DNA from: Pyrocephalus nanus
Taxonomy: Eukaryota > Chordata > Aves > Passeriformes > Tyrannidae
Length of the DNA: 64,000 nucleotides
NCBI GenBank assembly: GCA_038380795.1
Contig: CM076270.1
Coordinates: 17,500,001-17,564,000, forward strand
Direction of reading: 5' to 3'
Shown here: piece by piece, positions 53,880 through 64,000 of the stretch
Numbering within the stretch: position 1 is the first letter of the stretch
Layout of the letters: each line of letters begins with the position of its first letter
Program-made: the position numbers and the translations under genes
The notes under the pieces: model-generated
Database searches by the model: none
What the model was told of the DNA's origin: nothing
The model's input: the letters and a program-made list of their open reading frames with translations, nothing else

Positions 53880-56800
53880 CTAGTGGGGTGAGGGGAGAGA
53901 GAAACATTAGTGTGACACAGAGTACAACTGTCTAGAGAGTCTGAGAGATCTGGAGTGCTGTGAGGATCTGTCTGCTCTCTCTGTAACATGCCACTACACA
54001 ACAAGTGTTCTCTCTTGGCTGGGCATCAGTGAGACTGGCCTTGGCCTGCAGGGTGATTCGAGGGCAGGTGTGATGCTGTGCCAGTGAGGAGGGGCTCAGT
54101 TGTAACTCAGCCCTTGGACCTGGAGGTGTGTGGTGTGATGGGCATAACCATGGCTGGGCAGGCCTTGGCTGGAGCCAGCTTCTGCAAGATGAAGAGCTGC
54201 CTCTTCACAAAGTCCTGCTGGCAGATACTCTACAAATGTCACAACAAATTCACCGCTGGCCTGATGCTGGATTTTAAGTGAGAGGAATTAGAGTGCTATG
54301 TGTCTGGTCCTTAACCTTTTGGAGAATGCCATCCAGGCTCCATCAAAATGTTCCATTGTAATGCCTTATGGGGGCTATGATCTATGTCTGCTGTGAACAG
54401 AGGTGCAGACCTGGAGTACCCAAAGGAGAACAATTGGTTACTGGCTGTGCCAGGCTGTGAAACTTCAAGGACTCAGATAAGGATGGAGGAAAGAAAGGCA
54501 GAGATAAGTAGTTGTTCTCTCTAATGTCTGTAGAGTAATAATTACATGCAATATGTAGCTGTTTTGGTTGTACTGAAGCATGAAGGACACCTGGATGCTT
54601 CTGTCATCTCTAATGCTGAAAATCCTAGGGTTTTGAAACAGCACTGGCCATAGATGTGCATCCAGCCCAGGACTCTGGGTGAATCTGGCTATAAAACATG
54701 AAAGGGTGGAAATCTCTGCTGGGTATGCTGATGGGCACCATCCAAGCAGAGAAAGAAGAGCAAGACCACAGGCAAAGAGAGTATAGGGAAAAAGGGAAAG
54801 CTATTGATCTGGTTGTTATTGTTTCATTGTTCTGATTTTTCCGTTCCTCTGGGGATGCATCTGACACACCGAGGAACAAGTGAGATGTCACAAACAGCCT
54901 GTGCACAGCTCAGCAGCTGGGGAGAGCCGTTCCCCTGAGTCCTCCATGATGGCTGTCAGGACAGAATGTAAACCTGACTCTTGTGTGTCTGGCAAAGCCA
55001 GGGCTTTCAGGCCAGAGGGAAAGTCCAAATGGTCAAGTGTGAATCAGGGACAGTCTGGCTTCTCTTTGAACTGGTGACTCTTTAGCTCCATTTTCATTCC
55101 TGACTACGACTTTCCCATGCTGTCTGTAAGAGAGGCTGTACCCTGGGGCTCCCGAACACAAGACCTTTGCTGCATAGTCCAGAGTGCAGTGTCCTCAGTG
55201 GCAAGTGTTTGTGTCTGGGATTCCAGTCTTCCTTTTCCTTCGAGAACTGGGATAGGGACTCAGAGGGGTTCATCTAGGACCCTCTCCTTTGCATCCTATC
55301 TGCCAAATAGGACAACACTGTATTTTGTCTAGGATCAAAATGAAAAATTAAATTCACAAGGGTCAAAATACAAGGTTTAAGACTTAAATACCCTCTATCC
55401 TCTTTGCTGCACCTCAGTAAGCAGCCCAGACTATTCATAGCAAGGAGGAAATTTTGGTGAGGTTTGCAAATTCTGTTTTGCCTGAGGTCACTGTCCCACT
55501 TGCAGCAGAGCTGGATATACCCACCGTGTGCCTTGTCGCAGCAGCGTGCTGGCAATCCTCTGTGGAGGAGGCACTTGACTGTCTGCTGATTAAACACTTC
55601 TTCCTTGTCTCCTCCAAGGCAAAGATTTACTTTTTCCATGTGGCCCTGGAGTAGCTGCTGTTACCTCTAACAGCACAGCACACTGCGGCAGGGGACTTCA
55701 GCCCTGGCCCCGTCTCCGCTTACCGTGTCACTCAGTGCAGCCTCTGAACCACTTCTGCGGTTGGCTGTGAGGCACTGCTCTCCTTGGTGGTCTAATGCAA
55801 AAAGCAGCTAAACCACAGCCTTGTCAGTGTGCACTTTCCTTCCTTGTGGGATGGGGACTATGTGGGGCCCTGCCAGGGAAAATGCCGAGTACAGAGAGAA
55901 TGTTTCCTCGTGGGATTTTCACTGACACGTGTATTTCATGAACAAGAAAATGATCTTCACCGGTATAGAGGGTTGTAGAAACTCACAGGAAAATCCCAAG
56001 GAAGTCTCAGAGGCCCAAGAGCTGTGCAGCTTGGCTGCTCACCACAGCTGTGTCCTCCTTGGTGTTGGTAGTGGGGGCAGCCTCTGCCCCCACCAGCACG
56101 GGGGAATTTTGTCCTGCCTGGGAGGGTGCTGTTCTTCAGGCAGGGATCTGCAAAGGTTCCCCTGCAAACACCTGTGCCAGTGGTTGATGTTGGTACCAGA
56201 GGCTGTCTCGCACTGCAGCCCTAATGCTGGTGCACACTGACCACTCCAAGGGTGTGCAGAGGGTGTTGACTGAACCTTACACACAGAGAGGGGATGGCAA
56301 ACACACACACACACCTTGTACATAAGATATCCACTTGAGGGATTGAATTATGGGTTGAATTGTGACCAGTTACGGTATGACGTTGTCTAGCACATCTCTC
56401 TGAAGGCAAGGGATGGCCACATTACTTAATGGGCAGTGATGAAAGAGAGGTCAGTGAGGACATAGCTACACATACCATACTGATAAAAAAATGAGTAGTT
56501 CCTGATGTGTACAGTTTGGGCTTTACTCTCATTGACTTTAGGATTTTTAAAAACTGTTAATTACCTTAAAGTCTGCCTTGTAGCTTGTCTCTTGGACAAA
56601 ATGATCTTCTGGCATAATGAAGCCTTGTTTTGTCTTTATAGGCTTGGATGGTTTTGCTCCAGTCCATGGACGATACTCTTGTCTGAAATGAGATTGTCAA
56701 GACAGAAGAACCCATAAAACACAATATACTCACAGGGTGCTTCTGCTCAGAGTGGTTGCAAAGCCAGAAAGCAGGGCTGGTTGTAATCAGCTCATAAGAT

Positions 56801-59800
56801 TGAACTTGTCTAAGGCATACTGAGAATAAAATACCAACTGAGCGTAGAGGCCTGCCTCTCACAAAGCTCATGATGAAAGGTGCAACAGGGCATAGACTGG
56901 GCTAACTGGCTGCCCTGACTTAACTTTCCTTTTATTCCTGGCGGTGCTTGGTGCTTCCCTCCTGGACGAGAAAAAGTCAGGGTGACTTTTTGCATGAAGG
57001 CTCATTGATCACTTACAATGTAAAACATCATCTGGCTCATCAGCCACTTAGTATGTAATATCCCTTGGTCTGGTGCCTGCCCTCCCCTGTGGAGAGAGTG
57101 TGCTGATATTTCCTCCCTTGGCTGTGGCTCTCATCAGCAGGCAGGTTTGCCAGTCTGTGCTGTGCTGCACAGCTGTGGCAGCCCAATCTGAAATGCATCC
57201 AAAGGGAGACACCATCTCAGCTGGCAGATGCTTCTGCTGATGATTTTCCTTCAGAGGGGGGCAAGTGCTTTAAATCTGCATGGTGATGTCTGAGACGGCA
57301 TCGCTGCTCTGAGGATTAGTCAGCCAAGTGCCATCTGAGAAATGGGTGCAGAGACTGCACTGAGAAAGGGGCAGCACAGGTTTCAAGTGCACCAGAGAAC
57401 AACATGGCAAGGTCTGGCTTAGCTTGGCTTCCATCTCCCTTCTGCAGCCTTTCCCCTCCTTCTCTGTACCCCTTGTCACAGACAGGCCTCACTGATGCCC
57501 TCTCCACTAGAACTCCCTGGATGCTGCAGTAGCAGCCAGCTGAGCTGGCTCATTTCTCTCAGGAGAAGGCAGGAGTCTGCTCTGTTTATGTATGTATCTC
57601 TGGCAACCAACAGGCAGTTTCTGTAGCGAAGGGAGAGGTGACTAACCAAGATGTGACAGTTTTATGTTCATACCCTGGCATACTTCAATAATATCTGCCT
57701 TTTACTATCTGCTTATGCACGAGATCAAGGGGTGAGACTGAGTCCTTAGTGCCCAGGCTAGGGAAACAGACTGTGTTTTAATGTGTCCAGTTTAGCTTCG
57801 ATCACAGCCTTTCTGTTTTTCCTTTTTCCCAAGCATGCTATTTGCTATTTTGATAGCAGATAAAAATTCCCCTTTTAAAAATCTTACTTTAAAGTGCGTG
57901 AGTGTGGAGTATCATTTTAGAACGTGTAGTTTGGACATGATCCTTTCAGTACATTACCGAAGTGATATAACCACTGCCTGGTTTATGTTTTATTTCTAAT
58001 AATAGACTCAGCCTTAAAATGCTGCCTCATTTCCTTGCTGACTTGTGGATACCGGGTACAACCCTGGACTGCATCTAAGCCAGTGAGAAAACAGCATGCT
58101 AACAAAATTAATTCCAAAAAATTGAATAACTGTTTCTTGACCAAGTTAGCTGCTGGCAGCAGCCTCCTGCCAGGATGGATAAATACAGGTGTAGGCACAA
58201 GGAAAGGGGCAGGAGCCTGCTGCTGGGGCTGACAGCAGTTTGTCAGCTTGAGTGAGGGTGGAGTGAGTTCTTAAATCCACTCAGTCAGTAACGGATATTG
58301 CTCTGTGTAAGAGCTTCCTGCTGTTGGAAAGCAAAGCCAGGCCTCTGTCAGGGCTGTCTATGTGCGTTGCAAATCTTTTTTATAATTAGTTTGCTCTCAC
58401 TGTCCTTCTGCCTTCTCTGCACCTTGCTGTTTGGGCCTGCTCAGGCAGCAGGTGAGTGCCCGTGCAGCTCTCCCAGAGTTGGCAGTGGGGTTCCTGCTGC
58501 TCTAACACCTCAGGGCCAGAGAGCACCTTTGCAGAAAGGTGATTTTGGCCAAGTGATGCCCCAAGAAGGCAACCTTTCAGCAGGGAATCCCAGATGTGTG
58601 TGAATGTTAAATCTGAGCTCTGCTCTGCTGCACAGCCAGAGGGAGGACACAGAGCTACTGGGCAAAATACCAGCAAAATGGTACAAAACCATCAATTACA
58701 TCCCAGCAGTTTCTAGGAATTGGAACCTGCCACTCCACATAAAGCCCAATTTCCTCAGGAATGCTAGTGGCATTGATTCCTAACCATTCAACCTCATGCT
58801 GACTGATCTCCTCACTGCAATAGTGTGTCCCCAGCTTGCAATGAATGACTGTGCTGCCTGCCTGTGCAGCCAGCTCTGTCTCACTGCTTTATAGCAGATC
58901 ATTTGCTGATTTGGCAGACCCCCAAACACAGCCCTTTTGGATCACAGGACCCTCATTTTGGCTGGAAGCCAAACCATTCTCCTCTCAGCCTAGACAGTCA
59001 AAACTATTTTTGAGGCACCTACATGCACTGAGGAAATGCTCTACCTTCAGCCACAGAATCAGAAATGTGAGGGCAGATGCAGTCATGGCCCAGACCCACA
59101 GCAGCATTTCCAGTCCTGCCTTGGGATTTCCCACTGGGTAAACCCAGGACTCTGAGCCACAGAGAAGGGCTGGGCACAACATAGGCAACATATCTCCTCT
59201 GGGAGCTAGGATGCTTGAAAAAAAACCAAGAAATTAATATTGTAACCTTTGACACAGAAAGTGCACCTAACTAAATCTGCTCTGCCTTTCAGCTTGCAGG
59301 ACACAGGCTCTCATCTCCAGCTCTGTAGCCAAGAGTCAGAAGGAACACAAGCCCAAATGCCAGTTTGGTGACTTGACTAGAAATCAGTCTTGGAGTCACG
59401 AGTGGAGTTGAAATGCACGAGCATTCCCCAAGCCTGGGGAAGAGGAATGACCCGTTTTTAATGTTGCTTAGTTTAAGATGTCAAGTGTCACAATTAGTGA
59501 CTGTCTTCCTTCTCCCTTGTACCCCTGTGTGATGTGACATCCAGCTGGGGATGAACATGCAAGACTGATTGTTGCTACTGGACATGGTCATCTTCATCCT
59601 TCCTGCTGTACCCCTCCTCCTCTCCTTGTCCCTAGACAGCAGCAGTTGTCAGGTTACTTTGGATCTGCAAGGACCTGCAGTTGAGGAAAAGTAGCCTCCA
59701 GACCATTACTCAGTGTCCAGGCTCTCTTTAGGTTGTGTTTTGTCCTCCACTACTACAACCTAGAGGTGAGATTTTTGATCTCCATATATAGAAATGATCC

Positions 59801-62800
59801 AGTGGTGCTACTAAGTACTAAAGCACTGGGATTGTGAAAGAAAAAGGCCTCCTGAGTAGCATGCAAGATTTAAAACAGTAGGGATCAAAAGGGAAGGGCT
59901 GCTTTTCTTGTACTGCTCTTTTTGTACCTCTGACTCACTCTAGGAAGAATTAAGAAGCGACTTTTTGCAGGTGGTTGCCCCTTGTGGATCTGCATTCATC
60001 ATATAAGTCAATGCTTTGTCATTTGTTTCTTTTCTCTGTCTCAAAATTGGTTAATAGAGCCTGAGGAAAGGCTTTTTTTGTTTTTTGTTTTTTTTTGTAA
60101 TGTGTGGGGATGTGTCTGTAGGGGAAGGTTTGAATCTGTGCAGTGCAGAGAGGGAAGCTGGTGGCCTGCTGGGACAGTTTAACTCCCATGAGAGTACAGC
60201 TAATGTATAGGCTAGAAACAAAAAAAATGCACTGGACTGTTTATTGCCAGGGGGTTACAATGAAGCCCAGCTTTGACAAGAGGTGGTGACTGGGTGCCAT
60301 CTCCCTCCCCTGGTGAGCAAGAGCAGCTAACAGCCCAGGCAGGGGGGATGCCCCACCATGATTTACCCGGTGGCTTTGCAATCTTTAGGGCATTATTTGG
60401 GAATGATGGATTTGGGATTGGTCCTTCTGTTCTTTCCAGACACAGTGTACTGGTGCTGCTGCAGCTCAAGCTGCTGGATGCTGCGATCCATGCAGTGACT
60501 GGCCTAAGTGCTGCCTCCAGCTCTTCCCATTTCATGTGCTCCACAAATGTTTTCTGGCCCTGCAGAGAAAGCTGTCTGCAAAATCCTTTTTATTTCACTG
60601 ACCTAGTGAAAATCTAACCTAGAAATTTTTCTAACTTCACAGAGGTGGAGGACTCTTCTGGTGGGCACTGGGAGGCAGACAGTGGAAACACTGACTGTGC
60701 TTTTTGTAGTGTTGGAGCTGCTGTTTCCATGCAGATTTATCTTCAGCATTGATACTATTCCTTTGCCCCATCATGCACCACCAGTGCCATCACAGTTGTC
60801 ATTTCAGTACTTCATCTTTATGTCACGGTTTGCTTCCCATGATTAATTATCTATGGCAGTTCTGAGCCGCTGCATTACAATCCCATTTCTTATTTAAGGA
60901 ATAGAGAAAAAGGCTCATTCTGTATAGCTGACCATAACTCAAAGCTACGCTGCCTGAGCTGGTCTGTGCTCATTCTTTCATTGTCTTATTCCTTCTCATA
61001 CCCAGCACACCAGTGAGAATTAAACAGCACAATGAACATTTATCCAATTTTCCCTTCAGGAGGAAAGCTGTGTGCACAGCTTGGGAGTGTCTGTTATTTT
61101 CCTTTCAAAGTACACTCTACTCTAGATGTCAGCTGGGGAAGCCAGACTGGTGTGCAAGGGGTTTGGGCAGAAGGTGTGGGGTGAAATGTCTCCCTGTTTG
61201 TGTCACAGCTCGTTGCAGGTTCCAAGCAGGGCCATGCAGCTGGTTTGCCCAGGCAGAGCTGTGTGGCCAGTGGTGCTCTCCCAGAGGACAGGCTGAGTCT
61301 GCTTGTTGGCAAAGACCCCCCTAGGCCAGGGAGGATGCTGTGACATCTCCTGGCAAATGGAGGATTGCAAATGTCACGAGTCATGGTTGCAGTGGTGAGA
61401 GCTCTGTGTGATAGACAAAGTCAGAAGCCCTCCTGGATAACTGAGCCATTAAACTGCTTGTCCTCTGAGCTATGGCAGACACTGGTGGGGTGCTGGAGGC
61501 CCTTCCAATCCTTGGACACAGATGCAGATTGTGCCCATTCTCCTACCCAGCCAAAGAGCCCAGCATGAGGACAGAAATGGGAGAAAGAAAAGGCTGATGG
61601 AGGTTAAAAAATAGAGGGGTAGAGAAAAGACAGCAGAGAGGTAGAGACTGGCCCACAGGAATTATAGAGGAGGAAAGCAGAAAATACCTGGATGAATCCT
61701 GTCTCAGCTCTCACCTGCAGGAAGGTCAAGCAGTGCTTGGAGCTGCTCATAATTCACAGGAAAGAAGCAACAGCAAAAGACTGGACTGAAAGGACCAGAC
61801 AAAACCTTAAGGCTCAAACTGTTGTCTTAGGGTGAGTTTTAGGAGCTTGCTTTGCTCATGAACAGATCCCCAAGGAAGGAGCACTGACAGTGGTCTGACA
61901 GGACAGGCAGCTGCTTCCCTCTTATTGGAGCTGTGTGAATGGGGGTGTGTGAGTAGGTCTGAGGGTCTTGACTTCTGTCCTTATCCCACTTTCTGTTCTT
62001 CTCCCTTTTTCTCTAACCTAAGGTTGAGTGTACATTGAGGGGAGGAAATTCCTCCTACTTTATGCAACAGCTTTGAATCTTCCCCATTTCAGTTCTGCAG
62101 CGCACTTTGCACAACAGACACCCTCTCTTGAGCCTTTATTCCCAGCTCACCTGGCTCTCTCCTCACATGTCTGTCCCTCTCCAAGCCCTCCCTTCCCCAC
62201 CCAGGCTATGCAGTGCACAGTGAATCCCTCTGGATCCATCCCAATGCCTGCACCGAGTAAGCTTAATTGTTAAATAGCGTAAAAATCAGGGGCTTCAGTA
62301 TTAATTTCCCCAAGCAGCAAGACACTTAAGAATGTAAAGATAACTGTAAGCCTTGATTATAAAAGCTTTACTGCTATTATTGAGGATAAGCATGCATTTA
62401 AAGATCTTGCTGGATCAAGGATGGAGCTCCTCACATGCAGTACTATTAACCCTGCTGGCTCAGGTGTGTGCTTTGATCCCATACATTACTGAACACAAGA
62501 GCAGGTATTTTCTTTGTTTTCTGCACAGCTGAAATAAGATGCTTTTCACTGAGAAGCAGTCACCACAGGTCACCTTGTTTCTCTGCACAAGCACTACTTG
62601 AAGGCGAATGAATAGGATAGAAAGCCAAGTAATATGTTCTGTGACTGCATCCATAGCTCTGGGGAAAGCGTCATTCCCCTTCATTCTGCGGTGTCTCTCC
62701 TGGTGGGGTGATGTCTGTTCCATGGTCACAGTGAGTGGCACATGTTGAGTTCCTATGCAAGAATGTGGGAATTCAGTTTGCTGGGGTATCTGCCACCCCA

Positions 62801-64000
62801 CTATTCCAAAAAATCATTAGCGATGGCAGATCAGACACCTTTCCCCCTAATTACCCCAGCTCTTTATGAGGTTTTGTCTCATCACAACAAAATTGCTTGA
62901 TCTCTGGGGCCCAGTTTGGTCTGCTTTACTGCTGTGCCTCCCACCTGTGAACAAGTTGAGTGCTCTTGACTCTCCTGCCTGCTCAGAACACCTATCCTGT
63001 GGAAACCCCAACTGCAGAGAGCAGGCTCTGCTCGGGGCTGATGTTGTGCACGTGTGCAGAAGTTTGCAGTCATCCTTCCAGTTCCCCGAGTGCCAATACA
63101 AGCAAAGCCAACGGGGTAGGGGGGAAGAACAGGCAAAACAATCCCTCGCAACTCTCATGCAACATTTTTGTTACACATTTGAAGTGCTTTCCCAAAGCTG
63201 GCAGGTTAGTGAAGGGAAAACTGATGTCTGAAGCGACCTGTGGTGTAGCTGAGCTTTGAACAGGGTTCTCCTCCCAGCAATACTGGCCCTGGCGGGGAGG
63301 TTGTGCCTTTTCCCTGTTGCCTTCTAACAAGGTAAGAAAATGACATCCAGAGAACAGAGCCAGCTGGAGCTACTTGCTGACAGCACCAGCTTCTCTCATC
63401 CTCTATTAAAGGAGATAAGTAAAGCACTTCTCTATTTCTAGAATGTCTGCTAAATGCAATCAAGACCTAATACTACAATTAATTGTGTGCAAAGCACCTG
63501 CAACTTACTGCTGAAGGGAGAAGTCACTTCTATGATGCAAAAGGACAAACACTTGGGAAGGTGCAGAGGGGCCACTCAGCACTTTCTTCTGCTTCCTCCA
63601 GCATCAGTAAGGTATAATCTACTGCAACCCTCTGCAGCAGTCCCTGGGATCTTTTCACACTTGGAGCACATCCCATTTTAGCCTTTCAAGTGCAGCTTGT
63701 ATCGATCTGCCTCGGCCTGTGTGCCTGAGCACCCACCATGCAGCCCCACTGGGGTTTGACTTTATTCAGACCCTGCAGGACTCCAGCCAAAATCCAGGGA
63801 CTGGAGGGAGCAGGGAGCTGCCCCAAAAAATCTGGGGACATAGAATAATAGTTTGTAGGCCAGGCAGCTCTGCTGTCCTTCTACCTTTTATTCAGAATTA
63901 TTATTTCAAAATCAAAAGTCTTTGCTTCCTCAGAGATACAGGTGTTCTTCCAACACCCGCTCCCATTTATCTTTCTTCTGGCCATAGAAAGATTCCCTCA
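53880..64000 (-). other. Presumed MAP6D1 intron, no exon recognised
   Basis: I looked on the minus strand for the conserved MAP6D1 segment before the last exon (a Lys-rich stretch followed by a Gly-Trp-Asp-Ser motif) and did not find it. The sequence is unique, with a small (AC)n run at 56299-56314 and T-rich runs near 60067-60096. Open frames of 60-120 codons are scattered on both strands without recognisable content. I see no CR1 in these 10 kb. The upstream exons probably lie beyond 64000. Confidence 0.5.

Noticed and set aside
54000..64000. Additional MAP6D1 or neighbouring gene exons
   Set aside because: I looked by eye for the conserved Lys-rich and Gly-Trp-Asp-Ser segments of MAP6D1 on the minus strand and found no match. 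The scattered frames have no family resemblance. A sensitive spliced search could still overturn this.

Overview
The window is vertebrate nuclear DNA and almost certainly comes from a bird. The evidence is GT-AG spliced genes with a CpG-island promoter, several CR1 LINE 3' ends of the avian type (ending in repeats of the ATTCTATG kind), and the gene order YEATS2 followed tail-to-tail by MAP6D1, the order I recall from other amniotes. I cannot name the order or species.

Positions 1 to about 850 are a GC- and CpG-rich promoter and probable non-coding first exon. Positions 1252 to 44943 on the + strand hold the complete coding region of YEATS2. I reconstructed 30 coding exons, all with GT-AG introns and with matching phases across every junction. 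They sum to 4182 nt, or 1393 codons plus stop. The predicted protein has an N-terminal helical segment, the YEATS acyl-lysine reader domain with pocket residues Tyr262 and Trp282, a long Ser/Thr/Val/Gln-rich middle, a conserved C-terminal module with a His/Cys cluster, and a C-terminal histone fold. In the ATAC histone acetyltransferase complex the YEATS domain reads acetylated or crotonylated histone H3, and the histone fold pairs with NC2-beta.

The terminal exon carries a long 3' UTR to about 48445. It contains an ancient MIR/CORE-SINE fragment, a sense-strand CR1 and several alternative poly(A) signals. From 48.4 to 51.8 kb lies a convergent intergenic spacer with another CR1 fragment and a minisatellite of about 15 units of 26-33 bp. 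From about 51.77 to 53.88 kb on the minus strand is the terminal exon of MAP6D1: a 25-codon C-terminus, stop codon and roughly 2 kb of 3' UTR. From 53.88 kb to the end I see no convincing exon. This is most simply a long MAP6D1 intron, with the earlier exons outside the window.

I found no prokaryotic-type system, CRISPR array, tRNA or rRNA, and no intact mobile element. The most interesting signals are the uncharacterised His/Cys module and an internal peptide duplication in YEATS2, a NAGNAG acceptor, a CpG-dense internal exon, the ancient SINE in the 3' UTR, and the minisatellite between two converging genes.
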